From Nymphaea colorata (Eukaryota; Streptophyta; Magnoliopsida; Nymphaeales; Nymphaeaceae): a stretch of 64,000 nt of DNA. The position numbers and the translations under genes are program-made. The notes under the pieces are model-generated. The model was not told where the DNA came from. It did not search any database and saw only the letters and a list, made by a program, of their open reading frames with translations. The stretch lies in the NCBI RefSeq assembly GCF_008831285.2, contig NC_045151.1, positions 2,227,544 through 2,291,543 on the forward strand. The letters are read 5' to 3'. Every line of letters begins with the position of its first letter. The stretch's first letter is position 1. Shown one piece after another: positions 52,201-62,502 of this stretch.

Positions 52201-53117
52201 CTCAAGCTTATGGACTACATCTCTAATTCATGTGCTTAGTCATATAATGAGCACATATAGAGAAAGTCCTACATTTTAATCAATCTTCATGTATAGATTG
52301 TATGACGTGCAATACGGACTTTGAGAGATTATGAGGGAGTGAAGAATGTATGTTTCATATGAATGAATCTTGATGGATTATGAGAGAGAGAAGAATGAAT
52401 GTTCCATATAGTTTCCATTCTCGTTTCATGCATTCACTTTCACTCAAAATCAATGGCACCACATGCACATTCTCAAGAAATTAAGTGATTCAAATTTAAG
52501 TTGCAAAAAGTGACCAAGTCATATTGCAATGAGAATTTGTAAACTTCACTTAACTTCAAAAGAAAACACAAGCAATGCATTCATAATCTTTTGGCCAAAG
52601 TGCATTTGAAAAACAACATGTTTTCTAACAATTTGGAACCTATGTTCTTTCAAAAGAATGAATTCTACAAATCACATGATTTGACAAAAGAAGAGTTCAA
52701 AATCAATTTTTATCATAAGATGATCATCATCATCTAGAGTTCACAACAAAGAACTCAATTCCAAATCTTCAAAAATCCTAAAGAATTATGTGTTTCAAAT
52801 AACACCAAAACAAAGGATTTTAAACCAACTTGAAAACCCCCAATATTCAAATTCATTTATTCAAAAAAATGAATTTCGGTTCTTGAATCCAAAACCTCAA
52901 TGCATAAGCATATAGGACTTACATCAATAACTCGTATATGATCCAAATGATCTTTAGTCCTTGGTCTAATTACCCCTGTTAAAGGCGGCAGGAACGGTTG
53001 GACCTCGTACCGACGAGCGGATCCCTTTCTCTTGAAAATTTTCTCAAAACCCCAATTTTAAAAGAATTTTGCTGACTCGCATTTCGACCTTCTTGAAAAG
53101 GGAGTGGGGTGCGAACA
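49293..53117 (+). repeat. 5' LTR (3825 bp) of Tat/Ogre-like element
   Basis: Begins TGTTAACACCCC and ends GCGAACA, followed by a primer site. The start is identical to 62503 onward at a constant offset of 13210. It carries a TATA box at about 50676. There is no significant ORF. Confidence 0.9.
50675..50684 (+). promoter_or_regulatory. TATA box of the LTR promoter
   Basis: CTATATAAACC in mid-LTR, followed by a C-rich stretch. This position would give a transcript start near 50705, leaving a long R-U5 region. The matching part of the 3' LTR falls in the N gap. Confidence 0.6.
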
Positions 53118-53119
53118 GA

Positions 53120-53137
53120 TGGCACGCCCGGTGGGAC
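53120..53137 (+). other. Primer-binding site (PBS)
   Basis: TGGCACGCCCGGTGGGAC starts two bases after the LTR end. Tat elements have PBSs of similar shape (TGGCGCC...GTGGG). I cannot name the tRNA with confidence. Confidence 0.65.
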
Positions 53138-53923
53138 CCGTCATTGTTTGTCTAAAGACTTATTTGGATCATATATGAGTTATTTTCACCAATGTCGGAC
53201 ATCAATTGCACAAAAAAAAAAAAAAAAAAAATTAAACTCACAAAAATGCATACTGACATGATGTAGTGTACATTGAGGAGATTTCATGAACCTCATTCAT
53301 TTCAATTTATCCTACCCCTCCTCAATTTAAAGATTGTATGCAGCCCATGTATGCTCTCAAAATTTCAAATCTATCTCTTAGGAATGTATGCAATAGAGCC
53401 ATCTATTTCGCATCTTCTCATGAATTTTGAAAAACAAATCCTTACCTATATCATATCCCGGTCATCATGTTGCCGGGCTATTTCTAGGACATTAGTCCAA
53501 GATATAGCCTTACAACTGGACCACCCAATTGGACTGAGAAGTCCCCCCATTAGTACCAAAACGGACAATAGTCCCGGTATATCGATGGGTGAACAAGGAG
53601 AAATGGAGAGCCCAAATCTAGAAAACCCTTGGAGGAGTCAATGCTAGTACTATAAATTTGGTATATAAGTATACCATAAATTTTGGATAAATAAAGAATC
53701 ATTTGCCCATTTATTTTCCATAGGTTTCAAGACCAATTTTCAAAATAATGCATATAGGCAAGAGTCCTAGGAATTGCATTATCAATTTTTCATTAACTGC
53801 TTGTTTGGACGCATGTGATGTTTTACTTTGCCCCTAAGTCCATGTCCAAACCCAATGTCAAAACTCTTCTCGAGTCTCTATTGGGTCAATTCATGTCAAA
53901 GTCTAATACCTTCTCTTGTCTAG
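53138..53923 (+). other. Retroelement leader before ORF1
   Basis: Untranslated region with a run of about 20 A at 53210-53231. An open frame at 53273-53647 has no ATG at its start and no recognisable domain. Confidence 0.5.
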
Positions 53924-55135
53924 ATGGACTCAGAAAGTATCTTCCCATATGACCACATCCTATTCGGGTCATGTCAAGGCCGATCCGGACTTCGCATCAT
54001 CCCAAGTGGAGTCTACCTACCTCAGTGGTATCTTTCATGGTACCCAACTTTTCGGTGTATGTTCCCGGATCACTTAGAAGATTGCGGTCTTGAAGAAGCA
54101 GTCAGTCTTGCCATACAGCCTATCAATGGCAATCTAATCCATGCAATTGCTGAAAGATGGAACCCAAGGACCAACACATTCTGGTTTCCATGGGGTGAAA
54201 TGACAATCACTCTTGATGAGTTCTCCAACATTATGGGTTTGCCAGAACCAAAAGGTGACCCAAGAGGTCCAATTGAAGACCAGTTCCTTGTAAACCAAGG
54301 TCAAGTCAAAACTCTAGAAGTGATTCGTAAACTCACAGGGAAAAGGAGTTGGCATTTTCTAGAGAAAGTTGGACATCAATATCTTCAACTACAAGAGCTT
54401 GGTGAAACATACTCCCAATTTGTCAACCCTGCGTCACTATCTAGAACTGTTGCAGACAAGTACAAAAACTCCATAGTGACTTGTACCGTGGGTCTTATCT
54501 TCTTCAATAATGAAGAACACATAATGGATTTCTGCATAGCTCGCCTCTTCAGAAAATGGGGGCATGTCCAAGTCCGTCACATTTCCATAGCAATGGCAGC
54601 CTTGGCATTCCTTTACAGAGGGTTGGCCAAATTTTCAATTGGAGATGCAGACTCGATAGAAGGATGTGTCTTTGCACTGCAAGCATGGTTCTACAAACAT
54701 GTGGGGCCACAATCATGTCATTTTCAAAACACAGACGGTCAGTTATCTAGTATGGAGCACTACCGCAGAAAGATGGAGGAAGTTGATGACTCCACCATCA
54801 TTTGGGACTTCTTTGATCGAGAGGTCATCAAGTCAAGATACACTTACAACCCAGTCAGAGGAAGTCTTCTATTGGGACCGTTTTTCATAATTGAATATCA
54901 TCCGGAGCGTTGCCTCAGGCAATTCTCACTGCGTCAGAGGAAGGCATATCCAATTGAGTCGGAAGGAGCCATTGTGGAGTGTGAACTAGACACTGAAGAG
55001 TGGTCCGGGATATACACCTATGCCCAGCAACGTTGGGAATCATTTGCTCACTTGTATCTTGTCCTTGGTCCAGGAATGAGTCCCGAATATGTAAAATGGT
55101 GGGATGAAGTTCGCCCATCTATCCTTCTGTCCTAG
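53924..55135 (+). CDS. Plant mobile domain (PMD, aminotransferase-like/MAIN family) protein, ORF1 of retroelement
   Basis: Intact ORF of 403 codons from ATG (MDSESIFPYD) to TAG. Residues 86-100 (FWFPWGEMTITLDEF) followed by IMGLPEP are the signature of the plant mobile domain, also called aminotransferase-like plant mobile domain. The later segment ISIAMAALAFLYRGLAK...CVFALQAWFYKHV also fits that family. Host PMD proteins such as MAIN/MAIL1 act in the nucleus in transposon silencing and meristem maintenance; PMDs are known both as host genes and inside retrotransposons. Here it sits between PBS and gag, the place of the ORF1 of unknown function in Ogre-type elements. It has no frameshift, unlike pol. 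Confidence 0.85.
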   Translation: MDSESIFPYDHILFGSCQGRSGLRIIPSGVYLPQWYLSWYPTFRCMFPDHLEDCGLEEAVSLAIQPINGNLIHAIAERWNPRTNTFWFPWGEMTITLDEFSNIMGLPEPKGDPRGPIEDQFLVNQGQVKTLEVIRKLTGKRSWHFLEKVGHQYLQLQELGETYSQFVNPASLSRTVADKYKNSIVTCTVGLIFFNNEEHIMDFCIARLFRKWGHVQVRHISIAMAALAFLYRGLAKFSIGDADSIEGCVFALQAWFYKHVGPQSCHFQNTDGQLSSMEHYRRKMEEVDDSTIIWDFFDREVIKSRYTYNPVRGSLLLGPFFIIEYHPERCLRQFSLRQRKAYPIESEGAIVECELDTEEWSGIYTYAQQRWESFAHLYLVLGPGMSPEYVKWWDEVRPSILLS

Positions 55136-55318
55136 ATTGTCATGTCTAATTCATTGTCATTAAGCCAAAATTTGTCAAGTTTTGTCAAGTTATGTTAAAC
55201 TTTGTCAAGTTTTGTCATTTTCATCTTTCTTTTAATATGTAATCAAAATTTGTCACCTCTCATCAATTCACATCCTAACATTTTCAATTTTTCTTCTTGC
55301 AAGGTGAACATCCGCTTT

Positions 55319-56842
55319 ATGGTTGAAACCAGAAGCCAAAGCAGGAGAAGGAGTGAAATGGAGCTTGATCAACCTTTTATAGGAGACAGGGGAGAAGAAT
55401 CCTCCTCAGAAACACCTCCCAAGCTGGAAATAAATGACCCAGAATTTGAGGAATACAGAAGATTCCGGAAATACATGATCATGTTCAATGAAGAACAAGC
55501 GCAGGCAGAAAAAGCCAAAAAGAAAGGGAAGAAAACAAGAAAGTACTCATCAAGCAGTTCAGACTCTTCTGAAGACGCTACAACAGAATCTAGTAGTGAG
55601 AAAGAACCGAAAACTCCCAAGAAAAAGAAGAAGGGAGAATCCTGGAAAACAAAAATCCAGGAAGTTGAAAAAAAGTTAAATGCAGTACAACTTAAAGGCA
55701 AGAACAAGAGGAATTTCACTTGCGAAGATTTCTACGAAAGCTTCGAAAATGACAAACACATAAAAAACTTGCCCAAGAAATTTATCAAATTTGATGGCCA
55801 TGGAGACCCAAAGGCACATTTGGCCATGTTCTTTGCTGAATGCTACAAATTCCGCCACAATCATAGGGCCCTCTTTCGATGTTTCCCTAGAAGCCTAGAA
55901 GGAATTGCAGCACAATGGTATCGGGAACACATCAACCCAGTGGAATTGAAAAATTTTGACATGTTAATCAACCTTTTCATCGAAAGGTTCATTCAAAACG
56001 TTGAAACTGCACCAACGATCACCACATTATGCTATCTAAAACAGAGGCCAGGTGAAAAGGTGAGAGATTTTATTCAGAGGTGGAGGTCTTCTTGCAACAA
56101 GATGAGAGACCCAATCTCTCAATCCCATGCACTGGGATTGATCGTAAACAATTTGACACAACCATTAAGGAGCCTCATTTCCAATGCTCCAATCAAGTCT
56201 TTCATCGATCTCACTGAGAGGGCAGAATGCATTGAAGCAGGAATTGAGAATGGAGCTTTTGATGCTGTCATCCCGGTAAAAGTAAGGGAAGATACAAAAA
56301 AGAATAGCAGAAGTCAGAATGCTCCAGCCAACATCGTGGCCAACGCTGCAGCCTTCAAGAAAGAAAAGTCCGAATATCCTAAGAATAAAGGGGTAATGGA
56401 CAAAGCTAGTGGCAGTAGTAGTGGCACCAAAAACAAACATCCTGGATGGGGGTACGATAGAAAATTTACCCCATTACAACAAAGTTATGAAGAGGTCATG
56501 CATATGCTAATCGAAAGAGGTACTCTGTTTCTCCCAAAAGTCTCCAACCCCCCACCAATGATGGGGAAAAACAAAGAGCAATTCTGCAAATTTCATCGTG
56601 CTCCAGGACATGATACAGAAGACTGCCTTGTACTTAAAAATATTGTGCAAGATGCAGTTGACAAAGAAATAATCAAAGAGGTCAGTGAACAGCCGGACAT
56701 TCTCAAGAATCCTTTTCCTAAACATGACAAAGGAATAGTTTCGATGGTCAGATTTTCAACAGGTCGTCAAATTATGGTGACAAACAAAAGGGATACAGCG
56801 TCCCTGGATTTCTTTGGATTGCTTTTCAAACATGATAAATGA
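55319..56842 (+). CDS. Gag of Tat/Ogre-like element
   Basis: A 507-aa ORF from ATG (MVETRSQSRRRSEMELD). The frame is open further upstream, but this ATG begins the likely protein. The first ~130 residues are charged with Lys/Ser-rich tracts. The retrotransposon gag domain follows (KKFIKFDGHGDPKAHL, SLEGIAAQWYREHI, IERFIQN, LKQRPGEKVRDFIQRW). Near residue 422 is a zinc-knuckle-like motif CKFHRAPGHDTEDC. Gag forms the cytoplasmic particle that packages the RNA. The ORF ends at TGA 56840-56842 but the same frame continues open into protease. Confidence 0.9.
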   Translation: MVETRSQSRRRSEMELDQPFIGDRGEESSSETPPKLEINDPEFEEYRRFRKYMIMFNEEQAQAEKAKKKGKKTRKYSSSSSDSSEDATTESSSEKEPKTPKKKKKGESWKTKIQEVEKKLNAVQLKGKNKRNFTCEDFYESFENDKHIKNLPKKFIKFDGHGDPKAHLAMFFAECYKFRHNHRALFRCFPRSLEGIAAQWYREHINPVELKNFDMLINLFIERFIQNVETAPTITTLCYLKQRPGEKVRDFIQRWRSSCNKMRDPISQSHALGLIVNNLTQPLRSLISNAPIKSFIDLTERAECIEAGIENGAFDAVIPVKVREDTKKNSRSQNAPANIVANAAAFKKEKSEYPKNKGVMDKASGSSSGTKNKHPGWGYDRKFTPLQQSYEEVMHMLIERGTLFLPKVSNPPPMMGKNKEQFCKFHRAPGHDTEDCLVLKNIVQDAVDKEIIKEVSEQPDILKNPFPKHDKGIVSMVRFSTGRQIMVTNKRDTASLDFFGLLFKHDK

Positions 56843-57889
56843 TCCATCAATGCACAAACCGGACTGGTTAAACAAGACCATCTGACAGAGATTGATCAGA
56901 AGTCACAAGTGTGCGACCCTGAACCATTGGAATCCATTTTCAATGAATTGGACCCCTTACCTGAAGTCAAGAAGGGAGGGTTTAGCCCTAACAGGGGGAA
57001 TGAATGGGCTTTTGAATTATGTGAAAATAGTCCGATCATATTCTCTGATAAAGATCTACCAACTGGAGGTGCATCACACAATGACGCCTTGCACATAGTG
57101 ATAGAGACAAGGGGCACCAGAGTCTCCCACGTTTTAATTGATGGTGGAGCAAGCCTGAACATCTGTCCACAACAAACAGCTCGTGAGTTGGGCATAAGAC
57201 AGGCTGACTATACTCCATCCAAAATTTTCATCCATGGATATGACGGGACAGGACAACCATGCCTAGGATGCATATGTCTGGATTTGAATATTTCTGAGAC
57301 GTATCATCGGGTTTTATTTCATGTGGTGGATATAGAACCCTCCTTCAACTTGTTGCTTGGCAGGCCATGGATCCATGCTACCAATGCAGTTCCCTCCACT
57401 CTACATCAGTGTGTCAAATGGACTTACAACGGGAATTCTATAACCATCTATGCAGAGGATAGGGAAAGTCGGCTTGTACACCCAATGATTCCGGTACCAA
57501 CATATACAATTGAGGTACCCAGTATTCGAGTCTGCAAAGAAGAAGAAATATCTCAAAGTCTTAGCAGGTTGGCCATTCAGAAACCAAAGAAACAGGTATG
57601 GGTGAAAAGGGGTACCAAACTTGAAACAAGTTACAAAAGTCATCCGTTGTTCAAGAAATTCTGCCAGAATGAGAAAGGATTGGATTTACTCATACGCCAT
57701 GGATACCAGCCATTTACTGGCCTTGGCAAACATGAAAATGGAATCTTGGAACCAGTTACCTTGACAGGACAACGAGGCACTCAAGCCTTGGGGTGCCAAA
57801 GCTATGGAAAAGTGGATGTTGAGGAAGAATTCAAGCCAGTACCTTTCGTCAAGAGCAATACCATAGGCGGATGTTCACCATCAATTTGA
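56843..57889 (+). CDS. Aspartic protease region with G-patch-like tail
   Basis: In frame with gag, separated by a single TGA. There is no ATG near the start, so it must be made as a gag extension or is a broken part of one ORF. The active site is VLIDGGASLNICP (Asp-Gly-Gly), with SFNLLLGRPWIHATNAVPST as the flap and second conserved region. Near the end GYQPFTGLGKHENGILEP resembles a G-patch, common in Tat-lineage elements. The frame ends at TGA 57887-57889; pol follows in another frame. Confidence 0.85.
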   Translation, partial: SINAQTGLVKQDHLTEIDQKSQVCDPEPLESIFNELDPLPEVKKGGFSPNRGNEWAFELCENSPIIFSDKDLPTGGASHNDALHIVIETRGTRVSHVLIDGGASLNICPQQTARELGIRQADYTPSKIFIHGYDGTGQPCLGCICLDLNISETYHRVLFHVVDIEPSFNLLLGRPWIHATNAVPSTLHQCVKWTYNGNSITIYAEDRESRLVHPMIPVPTYTIEVPSIRVCKEEEISQSLSRLAIQKPKKQVWVKRGTKLETSYKSHPLFKKFCQNEKGLDLLIRHGYQPFTGLGKHENGILEPVTLTGQRGTQALGCQSYGKVDVEEEFKPVPFVKSNTIGGCSPSI

Positions 57890-58046
57890 ATCAACAAATC
57901 CGCCATCATTTTGTCATTTTGTCGTCATTGTACTCAAATAGACCAAGTGTCTTCATTTTGTAATACCTTCAAAAATACAATGACAAATGCAAATTACTTC
58001 CATATACAATGTCTCAAATTTCATCTAACTTCTTTACAATCTTTAG
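57890..58046 (+). other. Possible intron or spacer between protease and pol
   Basis: T-rich, stop-containing stretch that ends with a good acceptor-like sequence (tttacaatctttag) immediately before GATGGCATTTGAGG. Ogre elements are known to carry a small intron between gag-pro and pol. I could not fix a donor; GTACCT at about 57838 is one candidate. Confidence 0.4.
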
Positions 58047-60834
58047 GATGGCATTTGAGGATAAAACATCAAAAGCTTTTAAGGAGATAAATCCAGAACT
58101 CACTGAGGCCGAATGTCCAGAGTTCATCCAAATGAGAAAGCAAGATCAACCGTCACCTCTGATTAATGATCCGATTGAGGAAATTAACATTGGCACGGAA
58201 GAGAGTCCAAAGATTTTGCAAATTGGAATAAGTCTCTCAGCAGAAGAAAGAAAAGAGTTGATAGATTTCCTCAAAAAGCATCAAGAAGCCTTTGCGTGGA
58301 CTTATGAGGACATGCCAGGACTTGATACAAAATTAGTCGAGCATCGACTACCATTGAAACCAGAATGCAAGCCAATCAAACAAAAGTTGAGGAAACTAGA
58401 CCCTCGTCTTGAGGGGCAAGTTAAGGAAGGCCTGGAAGACCTACTAAAGGCAGGGTTCATCCGAACAATCGACTATCCTGAATGGTTAGCAAACATTGTG
58501 GTAGTCCCAAAGAAAAATGGCAAAATTCGGCTATGCATCGATTTCAGAGATTTGAATAAGGCTACACCAAAGGATGACTACCCACTTCCAAACATTGACT
58601 TGTTGGTAGACAGTACCGCAGGTCACGCTATGTTCTCCTTTATGGATGGATATTCTGGTTATAACCAAATTAAGTTGGCAGCTCAAGATCAAGCCAAAAC
58701 ATCATTTACAACCCCATGGGGTACCTTCTGCTATACAGTAATGCCATTTGGTTTGAAGAACGCTGGGGGCAACATATCAAAGGGCTATGGCAGCTATTTT
58801 TCATGACCAAATGCATCAAATCATGGATGCATATGTAGATGATCTACTAATTAAGTCAAAAACAAGGGAAAATCACATCAACATTCTCTCTCAAGTTTTT
58901 GATAGACTCTTACAATACAAACTTAGATTGAATCCACAAAAATGTGTATTTGGTGTGGAATCCGGTAAGCTTTTGGGATTTATGGTCAGCCAAAAGGGAA
59001 TCGAGATGGATCCTTCCAAAGCAAAGGCGATCATCGAAATGTCACCCCCAACAAATCTTAAGGAGCTACGCAGCTTGCAAGGCAGAATTCAATCAATCAG
59101 AAGGTTTATATCTAATCTCGCCATGAGATGCGAACCCTTCAACCATTTACTGCGGAAAGGAGTCAAATTTGAATGGGGCATGAATGTCAAGCCTCATTCG
59201 AAAAGATCAAGAAGTATCTTCTTTGCCCACCAATTTTAAAACCTCCAATTTTAGGGGAACCTCTACTCCTTTACATCACAGTTAACGATTCAGCCTGTGG
59301 TGGATTTCTGGCTCAATATGAAGAAGGATGCCGAATAGAACATGCCATTTATTACATCAGTAAGACATTTGTGCAGTATGAAAAGAACTACTCGCACATG
59401 GAAAAAACTTGCTTAGCCTTGGTGTGGATGTGTCAAAAATTAAGGCATTATCTATTGGCTTGTGAAGTTAAAATTTTATCCAAACTTAATCCACTCAAAT
59501 ATATCCTCGAACAGCCATTTCTGAATGGAAGGATAGCAAAGTGGCAGGTTTTGCTGATGCAATATGATTTGGAATATGTGTCACAAAAATCAATCAAGGG
59601 GCAAGCCATTGCAGACCAATTGGCAGATTTTCCTCTATATGAAGAAATTAGAACAAATGATGATTTTCCAGATGAGCAAATCCTGACAACTGAACCAGAG
59701 CCGATTTGGGAGATGTACTTTGATGGATCTAAGAGCACAGCTGGGGCAGGCATTGGGATACTTTTCATTACACCAGAAAGGGAAATGATTCCTTACTCTC
59801 TCAAATTGAATTTTTCCTGCACGCATAATATGGCAGAGTACGAGGCCCTAATCCAAGGACTCAAAATGTTGCTCAAATTTAAAGTGCAGAGAGTTCGCAT
59901 TTTTGGAGATTCTCTCTTAGCTGTCAGTCAGGTCAATGGAGATTGGCAAGTCAAAGATAAAAAATTGATCCCATATCAAGAGTTAGCAGCTTCCCTCTTA
60001 AGACAGTTCGAGGAATGTCAACTCTTACATGTCAAAAGAGAATTTAACCCAATAGCAGACGGTTTAGCCAGTTTAGGCTCTACCATTGCCTTCAAACCTG
60101 GAGAATCTATCAGATCTTTTGAAGTTGGAAGACTCGAACAACCATCTTTTGTCATACCAGAACAGGTGTTGCAAGCAGAAAGTAGAGAAACACCATGGTA
60201 TCAGAACATCAAGGATTTTCTCCAAACTGGAACACTTCCACCAGAAATGTCTCGAAAAGAGCAAAGAGTTTTGAGACACATGTCTTCAAGATATTTCATT
60301 CTAGCCGACATCCTATACAGAAGAGGATTCAGCACAGAATATGCTAGATGTCTCGATGCAAATGAGGCACTAGAAGTCATTCAAGAAGCCCATGAAGGAA
60401 TTTGTGGGGGACATGTAGGGTATCAGACCCTCGTCAAGCAGATAGTCAGAGCAGGGTACTATTGGCCCACAATGCAAAGAGACTGTCACCAATTTGTCAA
60501 GAAATGCATCAAATGTCAGTTGCATGCACCATCAATTCATGCTCCAGCAGCGTACCTTCATTCGGTCAGCTCACCATGGCCATTCTCCATGTGGGCCTTC
60601 GACGTAGTCGGTCCAATCAATCCACCTGCCTCAAATGGACACAGGTATTTTCTTGCAGCTACAGATTACTTCACCAAATGGGTGGAAGCGATCACTTTAA
60701 AAACAGTCGAAGGACAACACGTAGTGTCCTTCATTCATAAAAATCTTTTGTGTAGATTTGGCATCCCGCATGATATCGTTTCTGATAACGGTACTCATTT
60801 CAAAAATGAGAAAAATGCGCAATCTTTGTCATAA
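58009..60834 (+). pseudogene. Pol: reverse transcriptase, RNase H, second RNase H, integrase core (frameshifted)
   Basis: Reverse transcriptase: AFAWTYEDMPGLD, WLANIVVVPKKNGKIRLC, FMDGYSGYNQI, VMPFGLKNAGG, then a frameshift at a G run (58765-58769), then DAYVDDLLIKSK with the catalytic YVDD. The first RNase H region follows a second frameshift at a G run (59175-59178), with QYEEGCRIEHAIYYISKTF. The extra archaeal-type RNase H of the Tat lineage is at about 59690-60070 (MYFDGSKSTAGAGIGI, NMAEYEALIQG, GDSLLAVSQVNG, IADGLASLG). Integrase has the HHCC finger (GHVGYQ...CIKC), AFDVVGPI and VSDNGTHF. A third frameshift at an A run (60811-60815) ends this part. Confidence 0.9.
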
Positions 60835-61440
60835 ACACAAAATACAACATCACTTTTCTGCCCCATATTACCCTCAAGGTAATGGTCAGGCAGAAGCAAC
60901 CAACAAGATTTTGATTCGTGTCTTAGAAAGGACAGTTGAAACAGGCCGAGATTGGCACGAGAAAATGCACAATGCACTTTGGGCGTATCGAACCACAATT
61001 CGGACACCCACCAATGCTACACCAGCAGAATTAGTATATGGAACGGAAATTGTCCTTCCATTACATGTCCAAAAACCAGCAATGAAATTTGCTGCTCTCA
61101 TTGAACTCCCAATTAACAAATACCAAAAAAAGAGACTTACTCAATTAGACCTCTTAGACGAGAAAAAGACTACAAGCGGCAGAGCATGCCGAAGTCTATC
61201 GTAAGAGAGTCGCCCGACATTATGCCAAATCAGTCATTGAAAGAAAATTTCAGGTAAATGATCTTGTTTTAAGATCCATAGTTCCACTCAGGAGTAGACC
61301 CAAAGGAAAATGGGCGCCGAACTGGGAAGGACCATATGTTGTCAAAAGAGGTTCTACCTCACAATTTCTTATCGACTGATTGATGCCGATGGGTTGAAAT
61401 CCCCGATCCAATTAATGCTTTGCATCTCAAAAAATTCTAT
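60816..61440 (+). pseudogene. Pol: integrase C-terminal part (frameshifted)
   Basis: Continues integrase after the frameshift: HFSAPYYPQGNGQAEATNK with the third catalytic residue (Glu), then DWHEKMHNALWAYRTTIRTP and ATPAELVYGTE. A further frameshift at an A run (61163-61167) leads to VARHYAKSVIERKFQVNDLV and KGKWAPNWEGPYVVK, the usual integrase tail. Frame is lost again near 61350-61380, and one more single-base difference lies at the C run 61401-61404, before the expected final codons and TGA near 61445. Confidence 0.85.
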
Positions 61441-61445
61441 ACTTG

Positions 61446-62490
61446 AATTTGCAATTCAAAAAAAAAAAAATTCAAAATAGTTGTGCTTTGATAAGCACGT
61501 TGTAACAATTTTCAAACCAACTAAGGGGCATGGTATCCCTTAGGGAAAAGTTTCAAAAATGCATCAAAATTTCAAACTCAAACCCATGTCTTGAAGACAA
61601 TTGTAAGGGCATCGTCTTGAAATAGGCAAGAAATTTCACAGACATTGAGGGACTTATGTATAGTAATTAATGTTGGTCCCGACAATCGGCATTTGTAAAG
61701 GTCTAGCATGAGATGCCATAAGAAAAAGTCTTGTCACCTAAAAGACCTTGGCAAAATGCTAGAAAAAGCTATCAAGCGAAATGAGTTGAGCAATGAGCTC
61801 GGGGTGAGTGTAGTTGTTCCTCTGGTTCAAAGCTCAGCAGGCGCGGGTGGGCATATGACCTATGCTTACGCCGTGAAGCTAAAAAGCAATCCATGAACAT
61901 TTTGCTTATATTAAGTCTCCTAAAGCCTTCTGAATTCGAGCAAGTAAGCCCGGGGAGTGTTTTACATTTGGTACCCTGAGGCCAACTGGTCTAGGAGTTA
62001 CCGGCCCAAAGCTTGTTACAAGGGTTCAGAAGAAAGCCCGATAGACTTGATATTACACAAAGCAAACTACACAAAACCGCCAAAGCGGTGGAACTCCGTA
62101 GTAGCTTTTGGGGTGGTGAGGAATTTCTCCCAAGAGTGAAGGGTGGCTCAAAAAGAAAATCAAAATTCAAAAGCAAAAGAGAGTATGTGAAAAACTAAGT
62201 AAAAGAAGAGAAAAAGCACTTGCCAATGGTTTAGAAGGCATCGAGGCAAATTTCTCAAGCATCAAATGCAAAAACTTTCACAATTACAAAATTTTTCAAC
62301 CAACATTAATTCCTCTACAAAGTCTCCAATGAGATGGAGAAAATCTTCTTATTTCAGGTCTATGCCTAGCATTTCCCCTCGAGCGAGGATGGTTCAACAT
62401 CATTTGAAAAATGGATTTTCCAAACGATTTGCAAAAATTTGGTGCGTGAATCTTTGCTATTAAGCAAATTATTCAATTTGCTTAACAACA
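61446..62490 (+). other. Untranslated region between pol and 3' LTR
   Basis: About 1 kb with no recognised gene. Open frames at 61708-62198 are short and show no known domain. Confidence 0.55.
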
Positions 62491-62502
62491 AAGAGGGGCA
62501 TC
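62491..62502 (+). other. Polypurine tract (PPT)
   Basis: AAGAGGGGCATC directly before the TGTTAAC start of the 3' LTR, the usual position and composition of a plus-strand primer in plant Ty3/gypsy elements. Confidence 0.85.

Noticed and set aside
53273-53647. 124-codon frame in the retroelement leader
   Set aside because: Begins with TTG, no domain, lies in the expected untranslated leader.
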